From: Schauerella aestuarii
GTDB lineage: Bacteria > Pseudomonadota > Gammaproteobacteria > Burkholderiales > Burkholderiaceae_B
Assembly (NCBI RefSeq): GCF_009866805.1
Contig: NZ_SIZW01000042.1
Coordinates: 868,001-932,000 of the forward strand
Direction: 5' to 3'
DNA length: 64,000 bases
Below are positions 28,864 through 38,047 of the stretch, one piece after another. The notes below the pieces were generated by a model. It was not told the origin of the DNA and made no database searches. It saw only the letters and a program-made list of their open reading frames with translations. The translations under genes were made by a program, and so were the position numbers. Position 1 is the stretch's first letter. Each line of letters begins with the position of its first letter.

Positions 28864-30705
28864 ATGTCCGCGCCCCTCAAACCACCCGCCATTCCACCGA
28901 AAGGCTTCGCCGCGCTGCGCGTGCTCTTTCCGTTCTTGTGGCCGAAGGGCCGCCCGGATCTGCGCTGGCGGGTTGCAGGCGCCGTCCTCTGTTTGATCCT
29001 GGCCAAAGCGGCCACGGTATATGTACCGCTCTGGTACAAAGCCGCAGTCGATCGGCTCGATCAGGGCATTCCCGCCGGGCTGGGCCTGCCGATCGGGCTG
29101 ATCTTCGCCTATGGCGCCACGCGCGTCGCCTCGCTCGTTTTCGCCGAGCTGCGCGACGCCATCTTCGCGAAGGTCGGCCAGCACGCCATTCGCGCGATCG
29201 GCCTGCAGGTGTTCCAGCACCTCCATGCGTTATCGCTTCGTTTTCACCTGGCGCGGCAAACGGGCGGGCTCACGCGCGCCATCGAACGCGGTACCAAGGG
29301 CGTGCAAAGCCTGCTCTCGTATCTGCTGTTCAGCGTGCTGCCCACGCTCTTCGAGATCGCGCTGGTCTGCATCATCCTGTGGCGCATGTTCGACGGCTGG
29401 CTGGCCCTGACCACCGCCGTGACCGTGCTGCTCTACATCGGCTACACGCTGTCGGTGACCGAATGGCGAATCCAGTTTCGCCGCAATATGAACGAAACCG
29501 ACTCGCAGGCCAATACGCATGCGATCGAAAGCCTGCTCAATTACGAAACGGTCAAATACTTCGGCAACGAACGCCATGAAGCGGAGCGCTACGACGGCGC
29601 CTTGAAGCGCTACGAGCAGGCGGCCGTGCGCAGCAACGTCAGCCTGTCGCTGCTGAACATTGGGCAGGCCTTCATCATTTCCATCGGCCTCACGCTCGTG
29701 ATGTGGCAGGCGGCCATCGGCATCTCGGAGGGCCGCTATACGCTGGGCGACTTCGTGCTCGTGAACACCTACTTGCTCCAGCTCTATCAGCCATTGGGCT
29801 TCTTCGGCTTCGTCTACCGGGAGGTGAAGCAATCGATGATCGATATGGAACGCATGTTTGCCCTGCTCGCCGAGAACGTCGAAATCGCCGACAAGCCCGA
29901 TGCACCCGCACTTCGCCTGGGTGGCGGCGCCATCGCCTTTCGCGATGTGGCTTTCGGCTACGACACGCGCCGTCCGATCCTGCGCGGCATCAGCTTCGAC
30001 GTGCCCTCCGGGCACACCGTGGCCATCGTCGGCCCGTCCGGCGCGGGCAAGTCCACTATCGGACGCCTGCTGTTTCGCTTCTATGACGTGGATGCCGGTG
30101 CCATCCTGATCGATGGCCAAGACATTCGCGACGTGACTCAGCACAGTGTGCGGGCGGCGGTCGGCATCGTGCCGCAAGACACCGTGCTCTTTAACGACAC
30201 GATCCGCTACAACATCCGCTACGGCAGGCCCGACGCCACCGATGCCGAGGTCGAGGAAGCCGCCCGCCTGGCGCACATCGAACGCATGATCACCGCCATG
30301 CCCGACGGCTACGACACGGCCGTCGGCGAACGGGGACTCAAATTATCGGGCGGCGAAAAGCAACGGGTGGCGATCGCTCGCACACTGCTCAAGCAACCCG
30401 CGATCTTCATGTTCGACGAAGCCACGAGCGCACTGGATACGCACACCGAGCGCGACATTCAACGCAACCTGCGCGAGGTAAGCGTTGGGCGCACCACGCT
30501 CATCATTGCGCACCGCTTGTCCACTGTGGTGGATGCCGACGAGATCATCGTGCTGGACGACGGGATCATCGTCGAACGTGGCCGGCACGTGGCGCTGATG
30601 GCGCAGGGCGGCCGGTACGCCGCGATGTGGGCACGGCAACAACACGGCGCAGCCGACGATCCCGCGCCGGCCCCGGCGCAAAGCGCTGCCGAAGCTGAAT
30701 TCTGA
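28864..30705 (+). CDS. Atm1-type ABC exporter (permease-ATPase half transporter)
   Basis: 613-residue ABC half-transporter forming a homodimer in the inner membrane. The N-terminal half has six helices; TDSQANTHAIESLLNYETVKYFGNERHEAERY is the characteristic Atm1/HMT1 signature, and this class exports glutathione conjugates or glutathione-metal species. The nucleotide-binding half has Walker A GPSGAGKST (about residue 389), Q-loop VGIVPQDTVLFND, signature LSGGEKQR, Walker B IFMFDEATSALD and switch IAHRLST. The gap from the small PepSY partner is 15 bases, so the three genes form an operon, pointing to iron or other metal handling. The C-terminal 20 residues are Ala/Pro-rich. Confidence 0.92.
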   Translation: MSAPLKPPAIPPKGFAALRVLFPFLWPKGRPDLRWRVAGAVLCLILAKAATVYVPLWYKAAVDRLDQGIPAGLGLPIGLIFAYGATRVASLVFAELRDAIFAKVGQHAIRAIGLQVFQHLHALSLRFHLARQTGGLTRAIERGTKGVQSLLSYLLFSVLPTLFEIALVCIILWRMFDGWLALTTAVTVLLYIGYTLSVTEWRIQFRRNMNETDSQANTHAIESLLNYETVKYFGNERHEAERYDGALKRYEQAAVRSNVSLSLLNIGQAFIISIGLTLVMWQAAIGISEGRYTLGDFVLVNTYLLQLYQPLGFFGFVYREVKQSMIDMERMFALLAENVEIADKPDAPALRLGGGAIAFRDVAFGYDTRRPILRGISFDVPSGHTVAIVGPSGAGKSTIGRLLFRFYDVDAGAILIDGQDIRDVTQHSVRAAVGIVPQDTVLFNDTIRYNIRYGRPDATDAEVEEAARLAHIERMITAMPDGYDTAVGERGLKLSGGEKQRVAIARTLLKQPAIFMFDEATSALDTHTERDIQRNLREVSVGRTTLIIAHRLSTVVDADEIIVLDDGIIVERGRHVALMAQGGRYAAMWARQQHGAADDPAPAPAQSAAEAEF

Positions 30706-30734
30706 ATGGGCTCAAGGCCTTGGGATGCGAGGGG

Positions 30735-31511
30735 TCAGGCTGCGGGCCAGACCGGCCCGGCCGCGAGGTCTGCAAACAGATCCACGTCACGGATCACGCC
30801 CGGGTCGTCCGTCTCCCACACATGCGCACCGTGCGCCTGCACGACCGAACGGGCACCGGTGTCGCCCTCGAGCTGCGCCAGCGCCGGCCAAAGCGTACGT
30901 GCAAACGTCACCGGGTGGCCGCGCTGACCATCGAACACCGGCGCCACGATGGCATGCTGTGCGGCCTGCTTGCGCAGCGCCATGAGCGTCGCCGGGCGTA
31001 GCCACGGCATGTCGCCCAGGGTCAACATCAACGTCGTCGCGTCACGCGCGGCCGAATCGGCCAGCAGATGCCGCACGCCCGCAGCGATCGACGCCCCCAT
31101 GCCCTGCGTGGTTTCCGGCGCCTCGATCACCCGGCAACCGATATCCTCGAGCAACCGGCGCAGGCTGTCGGCCCCAACCGGAATCACCGCCCACACCTGA
31201 CCGACCGCCGCGTAAAGGGCTAGCGCGGCTGCGGCCACCACCGGTCGGCCGTCGGGGAGCAGCGCCAACAATTTGCTGTTCGAATCCGTGGCACCCAAAT
31301 CGATGCTGCCCGTATCAGCGATCCCTGAAACGGTCATTTCTGAATCAGTGGCATCTGCATGACTGGCGCGATCGATTCCGCCTCCAGCCGGGGTGCCCGT
31401 TTCAGGCGCGGCGTTTGCGGGCAACGACGCACGAAAACGCCGGCCCAACCCACCGGCCAGCAGCAAACCGATGCATCGATCGCCCTGTGCCTGCGACATG
31501 TCGTCAATCAT
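30735..31511 (-). CDS. MocA-like molybdenum cofactor nucleotidyltransferase
   Basis: Predicted enzyme attaching CMP (or GMP) to molybdopterin for xanthine-dehydrogenase-type hydroxylases. Motifs are LLLAGGLGRRF at the N-terminus, SKLLALLPDGRPV, GMGASIAAGVR, MLTLGDMPWL (metal-binding Asp) and GQRGHPVTF with GDTGARSVV. Between LAGGLGRRF (about residue 26) and SKLL (about 78) lie roughly 50 residues rich in Ala/Asp/Ser/Thr/Gly where family members have a few; the insertion interrupts the nucleotide-binding loop. It is divergent from the XdhC-like gene (69-base gap), its usual functional partner. No hydroxylase structural gene is present. Confidence 0.82.
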   Translation of the reverse strand: MIDDMSQAQGDRCIGLLLAGGLGRRFRASLPANAAPETGTPAGGGIDRASHADATDSEMTVSGIADTGSIDLGATDSNSKLLALLPDGRPVVAAAALALYAAVGQVWAVIPVGADSLRRLLEDIGCRVIEAPETTQGMGASIAAGVRHLLADSAARDATTLMLTLGDMPWLRPATLMALRKQAAQHAIVAPVFDGQRGHPVTFARTLWPALAQLEGDTGARSVVQAHGAHVWETDDPGVIRDVDLFADLAAGPVWPAA

Positions 31512-31580
31512 ATAAACTGAACTCCATCTCTTCCGCCGCCATACCGACCGCGCCTGTCATTGTGACGGAGCGCCGATGCC

Positions 31581-32645
31581 ATGTACAACACCGATCTCGA
31601 AGTTCTCGAAACTGCCCACGAATGGGTGCGCCAGCAACGCGCTGCCTTGCTCGTCACGGTGGTGCACACCTGGGGCTCTTCCCCGCGACCCGTGGGCTCG
31701 ATGATGGCCATCCGCGAGGACGGCCACGTGCGCGGCTCGGTATCGGGCGGCTGCATCGAAGACGACCTGATTGCACAGATGCGCGAAGGCACGTTGCTGC
31801 AAACCCTGCCGTTTACCACCAAATACGGCCTGACCGCTGACGAGGCCCATCGATTCGGGTTGCCGTGCGGCGGCACGCTCGAACTGGTGCTGGAGCCATT
31901 GAGCCAGCAGGCGCAGCTCGCGCCGCTGATCGAGCGGCTCGAAGAGGGCGAACTGGTGCAGCGCACGCTCGATCTCACGACAGGTGCCGTCAAGCTGGCT
32001 GCCGGTGCCGTCAATGGCCAAACCGCCTGTACCGACAACGCATTGGTCAGTTTTCACGGCCCTCGCTACCGATTGATCATCATCGGCGCGGGCCAGTTGT
32101 CGCACTATGTGGCGCGCTTTGCGCAGGCACTCGACTACGCGGTCACGGTGTGCGATCCGCGCGACGAGTACATGCAGGAATGGGATATCCCGGGCGTCGT
32201 CTGCGCGCGTGAGATGCCCGACGACCTGATCCTGGCTGCCAGGCTGGACGCACGCACGGCTGTGGTCACGCTCACGCACGATCCAAAACTCGACGATATG
32301 GCGTTACTCGAAGCGCTCAACTCCCCCGCTTTCTACGTGGGCGCCGTGGGGTCGCGCAGCAACAACGCGGCAAGGCGCGATCGGCTGAAGCTGTTCGATC
32401 TGCATGACGATCAGATCGCACGCCTGCATGGCCCCATCGGCTTGCACCTTGGCGCACGCACGCCCCCTGAAATCGCGTTGGCCATCATGGCCGAGATGAC
32501 GGCCTGTCGCAACGGCGTGCCCATTCTGCAAACACATGCCATGCGCGATGAGCCCGCCCCCGCGGTTGCTGACCTCGCCAATACGATGGCGCCGTCCAAG
32601 ACGGTGGCCGCGACCGCCATGCCCGCCACCTCACCCGCTCAGTGA
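31581..32645 (+). CDS. XdhC/CoxI-family maturation factor
   Basis: 354-residue XdhC-like protein that binds molybdenum cofactor and delivers the sulfurated form to xanthine-dehydrogenase-family apoenzymes. The N-terminal XdhC_CoxI domain has VVHTWGSSPRPVGSMMAIREDG and VSGGCIEDDLI, followed by FGLPCGGTLELVLE. The C-terminal Rossmann domain has IIIGAGQLSHYVARFA and YVGAVGSRSNNAARRDRL, then GLHLGARTPPEIALAIMAE. The tail of about 35 residues is Ala/Pro-rich. A Rieske protein gene follows 13 bases later. The molybdo-hydroxylase it serves must lie elsewhere. Confidence 0.9.
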   Translation: MYNTDLEVLETAHEWVRQQRAALLVTVVHTWGSSPRPVGSMMAIREDGHVRGSVSGGCIEDDLIAQMREGTLLQTLPFTTKYGLTADEAHRFGLPCGGTLELVLEPLSQQAQLAPLIERLEEGELVQRTLDLTTGAVKLAAGAVNGQTACTDNALVSFHGPRYRLIIIGAGQLSHYVARFAQALDYAVTVCDPRDEYMQEWDIPGVVCAREMPDDLILAARLDARTAVVTLTHDPKLDDMALLEALNSPAFYVGAVGSRSNNAARRDRLKLFDLHDDQIARLHGPIGLHLGARTPPEIALAIMAEMTACRNGVPILQTHAMRDEPAPAVADLANTMAPSKTVAATAMPATSPAQ

Positions 32646-32658
32646 TCCTGCTGCCATC

Positions 32659-33045
32659 ATGACCGACACCTCAACCGAAACCGTACGCGTGTGCGCGGCC
32701 GGCGACCTGATCAACGGTGGCCTGGGCGTCAAACTGCCCATCCGCGATCGTCTTGGCGACACCACTGCCTTCTTCATTCGTTTCCAGGATCGGGTTTACG
32801 GCTATGTAAACCGCTGCGCCCATGTGGGCGTCGAGCTCGATTGGGAAAGCAGCTTTTTCACGCGCGCCGGCGACCTGATCATGTGCGCGCGCCACGGCGC
32901 CACGTATGCGCCCGACACAGGAGTATGCGTTGGCGGCCCCTGCCGCAACGGCAAACTCAAGCCATTGCACGTGCAGGAGCACGACGAAGGATCGGATCGG
33001 GCGGTGTTCTGGCTGCCCGCAGAAGGCGTGACGCCACGCGAGTGA
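32659..33045 (+). CDS. Rieske [2Fe-2S] protein
   Basis: 128-residue soluble Rieske ferredoxin-like protein. Cluster ligands are CAHVGVELD (Cys-x-His) and CARHGATYAPDTG (Cys-x-x-His), with the additional GVCVGGPCRNGKL loop. It lacks any membrane anchor or oxygenase domain, so it is an electron carrier or small accessory protein. It follows the XdhC-like gene by 13 bases and is probably co-transcribed. A role with a molybdenum hydroxylase is an inference from position. Confidence 0.87.
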   Translation: MTDTSTETVRVCAAGDLINGGLGVKLPIRDRLGDTTAFFIRFQDRVYGYVNRCAHVGVELDWESSFFTRAGDLIMCARHGATYAPDTGVCVGGPCRNGKLKPLHVQEHDEGSDRAVFWLPAEGVTPRE

Positions 33046-33062
33046 CGATGCGTGATTGAGCT

Positions 33063-33488
33063 TCAGGCCACCGAGCGCGACGCGTAGGTGGTCGTGCGCT
33101 GTGCGATCTCGCCAGGCTGGGCCTTGAAAATATCGGGATGACTGCGAACGATCTCGTGTTCGACGATCTGTAGCGCCTGGCGCCACGGCTCTTCATCGTC
33201 GCTGACCGGCCACATTGTCTGGCTGAGAAAGCGCTCGGGCTGCCGAAGCTTGAAGAGAAAATCGATGAGATAAGTGCTCACCGTCTTTCGGACGGCCGCT
33301 TCGCAGTTGCCCCACCCGTCGGCATTGGAGGCGCGCAACGCGAGCAAAAATCGCAGGGCCAGGCACTCGGTGTGGGGGGGACGTTGAGGATGTGCCCAGA
33401 CGCCACCGTCCTTGAGCCATTCCTTTTCTTCGAGCAGCGAAAACAGCAGCTGAACTGCTTTATCACCATCTACCAAGAAATGAGCCAT
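33063..33488 (-). CDS. Hypothetical protein, 141 aa
   Basis: No family is recognised. The protein is soluble and mostly helical in appearance, with a Trp-rich middle (EWLKDGGVWAHP, NADGWGNCEAAV, MWPVSDDEEPWRQAL) and a VEHEIVRSHPDIFKAQPGE segment. There is no signal peptide or membrane helix. It converges on the Rieske gene (17-base gap), and its upstream region is the AT-rich stretch 33489-33738. Codon use in the body matches the neighbourhood, which supports a real gene. Confidence 0.6.
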   Translation of the reverse strand: MAHFLVDGDKAVQLLFSLLEEKEWLKDGGVWAHPQRPPHTECLALRFLLALRASNADGWGNCEAAVRKTVSTYLIDFLFKLRQPERFLSQTMWPVSDDEEPWRQALQIVEHEIVRSHPDIFKAQPGEIAQRTTTYASRSVA

Positions 33489-33738
33489 GTTGGACGATTC
33501 AAAAGATTTACGATAAGAAATAGTAACAACAATTCGGTTATAGAAGTATTTCAGCTCACGAATAAAACAGTACTAGTACACAAGTTTTCTGTACAAAATA
33601 CGTCAATCGGGTCCAAATTAACCGAATTTGCCGAATTTTTGCGATCCCTAATGCAAATCTTACGTCACTGCCATCTTCACAATTGGACGAAATATGTCGC
33701 GATGTAATCCTAAAGTAACGATCGGCTCACGGTAACGC
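33489..33738. other. AT-rich intergenic stretch
   Basis: About 250 bases clearly poorer in G and C than the rest of the window. It contains the palindrome GTACTAGTAC (33570-33579), flanked by CTGTAC 12 bases on, and several A/T runs. It probably contains the promoter of the 33488 gene. A plus-strand reading frame of about 75 codons crosses it but has no supporting feature. Confidence 0.5.
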
Positions 33739-34314
33739 CTAGTGCGTTGAACCTTTTTGGAGCGTTGCGCTCGCTTGTCGGGCAGCGAAGAACGTTGAGT
33801 CGCACAAATTTGTAAGTGAGGCCGTGGAAGCATCGTCACTGCCTACAAAGCGTTGCGCGGATGTATCAAACACGAAGTGGCGTTCACGCGGCTGACAATC
33901 GTGCGCATCGAATCCACACACGCGAAACGACACGCCAAAGCCATCCACCGTCTCATACAGGCTGACACCATCCGCACTGGCGCCGTCGATCACATCGTCA
34001 AACATGGTTTGCACATGCCAGAGCGATTCGCCATTGGCACGCCAGGCGACCTCGATCACATTGCGCGCGAGGCCGAAGCCGATCGATTCCTGGCCCATGA
34101 CGTAATGCAGCGCATCTGGCGGGTGAGATTCCAGCTCGATCCGACCTTCGATCCGCTCGATTTCCGCGCCGCGCAGGTTCAGACACCCGGCGGCCGTACC
34201 CCCCATGGCTTGAGCAGCCATGCCGAGCATCAACACCAGGGCGGTATGACGAACGCAGACGGAAAAGGCAGTGGACAAGGTGGGGAATATGACCAAAAAG
34301 CAACACAGCCTCAA
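33739..34314 (-). CDS. Hypothetical exported protein
   Basis: Up to 191 residues. Two hydrophobic stretches near the N-terminus (CCFLVIFPTLSTAFSV and TALVLMLGMAAQAMGGTAAG) suggest that the true start is one of the internal Met codons giving a signal peptide ending near AQA or TAAG. The mature part has four or more cysteines (AGCLNL, RVCGFDAHDC, LCDST), so disulfides and a periplasmic location are likely. Strand-like pattern IERIEGRIELESH and NVIEVAWRANGESLWHVQTMFDDV. No family recognised. Confidence 0.55.
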   Translation of the reverse strand: MRLCCFLVIFPTLSTAFSVCVRHTALVLMLGMAAQAMGGTAAGCLNLRGAEIERIEGRIELESHPPDALHYVMGQESIGFGLARNVIEVAWRANGESLWHVQTMFDDVIDGASADGVSLYETVDGFGVSFRVCGFDAHDCQPRERHFVFDTSAQRFVGSDDASTASLTNLCDSTFFAARQASATLQKGSTH

Positions 34315-34514
34315 ACGGTACCGAACCGAGCCACTTGCAACAACCTTTCTGCCCCACGGGGGCCGATTTAGCCGGCGATATGTCTGTTACTCACAACGCA
34401 CCGGCAGTTTCGCGTGCCGGTCGCACTGGCTGCCGGGTGGGCTGACCGATTTCATCGAACACGTGTTGCCCGATTTTCGCCGGTGCAGTGGGATGCGCAC
34501 CGACGACACGGGCA

Positions 34515-36917
34515 CTACCCTGCGCGACCACTTGGCGTTGGCCCGCCCGCTGAACCGTCGGGCGCCGTCGGCGACGCAGAACCCACCGTCGGCTCAGGGT
34601 GAATCGTCCCCTCAGCCGGCATCGCATCGCGCACCCAGGTCTCACGCGGATTCGCCAACGGAATCCCCAGCTCGCGAAAGCGCAGCCATACCCGCCGATT
34701 GAACTCGCGTTGTACCGGCCAGCGCCCGCGATCGACCGTGCGGATCTGTCCGGCGATCGTGGCCGACGCGCCGTCGATCTGGTCCACACCCCAGATATCG
34801 ATATCCGCCAGGATCAAGCTGCTGTAGGCGTCCTCTTCCCGCATCTGTGCGCCGATGGCCTTGAGGGTATCGATGACTTGTGCGATATCGGCATCGGCCC
34901 CCACACTTACCCGCACGGCGGCATTGCCGATTCCGCGATTGGTGTTGTTGACGGTGGTGACCGAACTGAACGGCACCACGTGCAGCGAACCGTCGCCCGC
35001 GCGCAAACGCACCGTGCGAATGGAGAGATGCTCCACCGTACCGGACACGCCCGCGACGGTTACCGAGTCGCCCACCTGCATCGCATTTTCCATCAACAGG
35101 AAGATGCCGGTGATGAAATCCTGCACGAGCTTCTGCGAACCGAAACCCAGTGCCACGCCGATGATGCTGGCACCCGCCAGGAGCGGCGCGGTATTCACGC
35201 CAAGCTGGCTCAACGCGGTCAACAAAACGATCACGCCGATCACGATGAAGACGATCGTGCGCATCATCGGAATCAGGGTGCGCAGGCGCGCCACACGCAT
35301 CATGTCGCCCGCGTCGGTCCACCGTTCGATGCGGCGACGCAGGCCCCACCCCATCGCTTCCCAGGTCACCACGGCAAGAATCGCCGCAATCGCGATCGTG
35401 AGCATCGCCGACGCCAGACGGCGTCCGATCGTGCCGGTGGCGAAGTTCTGCCACACGTCCAGGCCCCACGACTGCAGCAGAATCAGCACGGTGAGCACGG
35501 CAATCGTGGCATGCACCACGCCGCGTAGCCAGCGCCGGTAACGCAACGCCGCGCTGGAAAGCGGCACGGCAGCACCTTCGGCGGCGGCGACCGGTGCCGT
35601 GCGCTGAAAGCCATTCTCGATGGCGCCCGTGACGATGATCGTCACGATATGCGCCCCGATCAACACCGCCGCCGAAACGGCGAAAAAGTGCAGCACCCGC
35701 TGAAACCCATTGTTCACTCCCAGCGCCCATACCAGCCAGATCGCCGCGACGAAGATGATCGCAGCCACCGTCCAGGCATCGGCGGCAAACGCACGCAAGC
35801 CGGCAAACCGAACGGGTGCTATCCCCGCCTGGGTCCCCCGTATCAACGCCTTCACACGGTGACGCGTCTGAATGATCATCACGATCAACATGATGTGTAC
35901 GATCAATGAAGCCGTCTTCAAAAGTAATGTGCGGAAGATCGGATCCACGCCCACCGCGACCAGAATCTCGGCCACGGCCATGCCATAGGCCGAAATGAAG
36001 AAAATGGCGCAAGCCCAGCGGAACAGATACCGCGCTCGGGCATCGGTCATGTGCAAGAGGCGCAAGCCCTGTCCTCGCGGGGAGATCAACAGGCGCGACA
36101 CGGCCACCGCGATGCGTACCGTCACGAAGGCATTCACGAGCAGCAGCACGACCCGTTGACCCAACGTCCCGGCGCCGAACAGCGACGCGGTCATCAGACC
36201 GCTGGCGGCCAGCAACGCCAGCATCGGCAGCACATCCAGCAGCGCATCGCCCACGGCGTAAGGCACCCGCCGCAAGAGCGCCAGGCGGCTGTGACCGACG
36301 CGCGCGGCATGATCGGCGATCAGCTTGCGCGGCCGCCGCAAGCCAAAGCGTCCAATGGCTTCGCACACCACCGCAACCAACACGACCAATAAAAACGACC
36401 CCACATCGCGCAGCACATCGGCGCGCGATTGCCCGTCGAACGAAAGCGACTGATGCCAGACGCCGGCACTGCGAATCTGGCTCAGCGCCGCCAGCGACTC
36501 GCGGCCTTGTTCGGTCATGCTGGCAAACCAGCGCTCGATCGCGTTGAACACCTGGTCGAGCAACCCGTTTTGCACCAGCGGGCTTTCGGCGGCCGGCGGC
36601 GCCGCAGCCGGCGTCTCGGCAGGTGCGGTGTCTTCGGCCGCGGGCGCAGAAGACTCGGCCGGCGCCCCGGCAGCGGGCGCGTCGGAATCGGCGCGGCGCG
36701 GCGTGGTCGCATCACTGCGACGACCGGCCTCATCACTGACCGGCGGCTTCACCGCCGGGTCGGCATTGCGGACGTCTGCCGGCGCGGTCCGTGCGGCTGA
36801 TGCGGGATCGCGCTCGGCCGCCGTTGCCGGCATGCCCACCAGCGCGCAGGCCAGACCCAAAGCGCCAACAGCTACCGCAGCGCCCAAACGGTGTTTTACG
36901 TCTTGCCAACCGGACAT
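34515..36917 (-). CDS. MscS-family mechanosensitive channel with disordered N-terminal region
   Basis: 800-residue inner-membrane channel. Signal-like segment (residues 10-33), then about 85 residues of Ala/Pro/Glu/Ser low complexity, then about eleven hydrophobic segments and the MscS core: GASIIGVALGFGSQKLVQDFITG and ENAMQVGDSVTVAGVSGTVEHLSIRTVRLR around residues 585-645, ending in an alpha/beta domain and a Pro/Thr/Gly tail. The pore-lining helix keeps the Ala/Gly packing of MscS. Architecture and length resemble YbiO-type channels more than the paralogue at 1044-3629. The downstream aldo/keto reductase stop is 13 bases upstream of its ATG on the same strand, so co-transcription is possible. 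Confidence 0.88.
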   Translation of the reverse strand: MSGWQDVKHRLGAAVAVGALGLACALVGMPATAAERDPASAARTAPADVRNADPAVKPPVSDEAGRRSDATTPRRADSDAPAAGAPAESSAPAAEDTAPAETPAAAPPAAESPLVQNGLLDQVFNAIERWFASMTEQGRESLAALSQIRSAGVWHQSLSFDGQSRADVLRDVGSFLLVVLVAVVCEAIGRFGLRRPRKLIADHAARVGHSRLALLRRVPYAVGDALLDVLPMLALLAASGLMTASLFGAGTLGQRVVLLLVNAFVTVRIAVAVSRLLISPRGQGLRLLHMTDARARYLFRWACAIFFISAYGMAVAEILVAVGVDPIFRTLLLKTASLIVHIMLIVMIIQTRHRVKALIRGTQAGIAPVRFAGLRAFAADAWTVAAIIFVAAIWLVWALGVNNGFQRVLHFFAVSAAVLIGAHIVTIIVTGAIENGFQRTAPVAAAEGAAVPLSSAALRYRRWLRGVVHATIAVLTVLILLQSWGLDVWQNFATGTIGRRLASAMLTIAIAAILAVVTWEAMGWGLRRRIERWTDAGDMMRVARLRTLIPMMRTIVFIVIGVIVLLTALSQLGVNTAPLLAGASIIGVALGFGSQKLVQDFITGIFLLMENAMQVGDSVTVAGVSGTVEHLSIRTVRLRAGDGSLHVVPFSSVTTVNNTNRGIGNAAVRVSVGADADIAQVIDTLKAIGAQMREEDAYSSLILADIDIWGVDQIDGASATIAGQIRTVDRGRWPVQREFNRRVWLRFRELGIPLANPRETWVRDAMPAEGTIHPEPTVGSASPTAPDGSAGGPTPSGRAG

Positions 36918-36930
36918 CGATATTTTCCTG

Positions 36931-37938
36931 CTACTTGCGCGCGGGGCGCCCTTCGATCGGATAAGCGGGGTCGTTGTACCCCGGCGTGGACGGATGGCCC
37001 GGTGCGATCAGCGAATCGACGAACGCGTCGTCTTCCGCCGTGACGTTGAAGTCCAGCACCCGTGCATAGCCATCCCAATGTTCCTGCGTGCGCGGTCCCA
37101 CGATCGCCGATGTGACGATGGGGTTGCCCAGCACCCAGGCGAGCGCGAAGTCAGCAGCCGTCATGCCGCGCGTTTCAGCATGGGCTTTGATGCGTTGCGC
37201 GATCTCGATCGATTCGACACGAAACTCCGTCTGCATCAGGCGCTTATCCTTGCGGGCAGCGCGGGAATCCTCAGGCGGCTCGGCATTGGGCACGTACTTG
37301 CCCGTCAACACGCCACGGGCGAGCGGACTATAAGGAAACACGCCAATGCCGTAATGCGCGGCGGCCGGCAATTGCTCGTTTTCGGCCTGGCGGGTCAAGG
37401 CGTTGTACAAAGGCTGGCTCGCCACCGGGCGGTCAATGCCCATTTCGTCGGCCAGGCGGCACACTTCGGCAATCCGCCACCCGCGAAAGTTCGAAAGCCC
37501 GAAATAACGGATCTTGCCCTGACGGATCAGGTCGGCAATGGCTCGCACCGCTTCACCCAACGGCGCTCCCGGCACTTCCTTGTGCAAATACAGGATATCC
37601 AGGTGCGGCGTATCAAGCCGCTTCAAGCTCGCCTCGACCGCCTGATTGATCCACTTGCGCGAGATACCCACGCCGTTGGGGCCTTCACCTGTGGGGTTGG
37701 CCAGCTTGGTCGCAAGCACCCACCAATCGCGATCTTGCTTCAACGCCCGGCCCACCACCCGCTCCGATTCGCCGCCGTTGTACACGTCCGCCGTATCGAT
37801 CGAATTGACGCCCAGTGCGCGCGCCGAAGCAATGATGTTCTGCGAGGTGGCTTCGTCGGTCGCTTCGCCGAACATCATCGTGCCCAACGTCAACGGCGAA
37901 ACCTTCAACCCACTGGCGCCAACATAGCGATATTGCAC
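36931..37938 (-). CDS. Aldo/keto reductase
   Basis: NADPH-dependent oxidoreductase with a TIM barrel, 335 residues. GTG 37938 (VQYRYVGASGLKVSPLTLGTMMFGE) is chosen because AGGAGAAGG lies just before it; no ATG fits the fold start. Catalytic residues are visible: Asp and Tyr in DTADVYNGGESE, Lys in LATKLANP, His in LYLHKEV. The cofactor end has FPYSPLARGVLTGKY and GPRTQEHWD. It resembles the YajO/PhdYeFe-type general aldehyde reductases. Substrate unknown. Confidence 0.92.
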   Translation of the reverse strand: MQYRYVGASGLKVSPLTLGTMMFGEATDEATSQNIIASARALGVNSIDTADVYNGGESERVVGRALKQDRDWWVLATKLANPTGEGPNGVGISRKWINQAVEASLKRLDTPHLDILYLHKEVPGAPLGEAVRAIADLIRQGKIRYFGLSNFRGWRIAEVCRLADEMGIDRPVASQPLYNALTRQAENEQLPAAAHYGIGVFPYSPLARGVLTGKYVPNAEPPEDSRAARKDKRLMQTEFRVESIEIAQRIKAHAETRGMTAADFALAWVLGNPIVTSAIVGPRTQEHWDGYARVLDFNVTAEDDAFVDSLIAPGHPSTPGYNDPAYPIEGRPARK

Positions 37939-38008
37939 AGGCCTTCTCCTAGAGGTGAGAGGACGCCACACCCCATGCGCCCTCGGATAGACAAAAGATA
38001 GACGAAAA

Positions 38009-38033
38009 AAAAGCCCCGCATGCGGGGCTTTTT
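38009..38033 (-). terminator. Intrinsic terminator of the cold-shock gene
   Basis: AAAAGCCCCGCA-TGCGGGGCTTTT, a perfect palindrome with A and T runs on both sides, 15 bases after the csp stop. It can work on both strands. Confidence 0.92.
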
Positions 38034-38047
38034 GAATTCTGCAGGCT

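Noticed and set aside
33480-33707. Plus-strand reading frame of about 75 codons through the AT-rich patch
   Set aside because: No ribosome site, starts over the start of the minus-strand gene, composition-driven amino acids and no recognisable motif.
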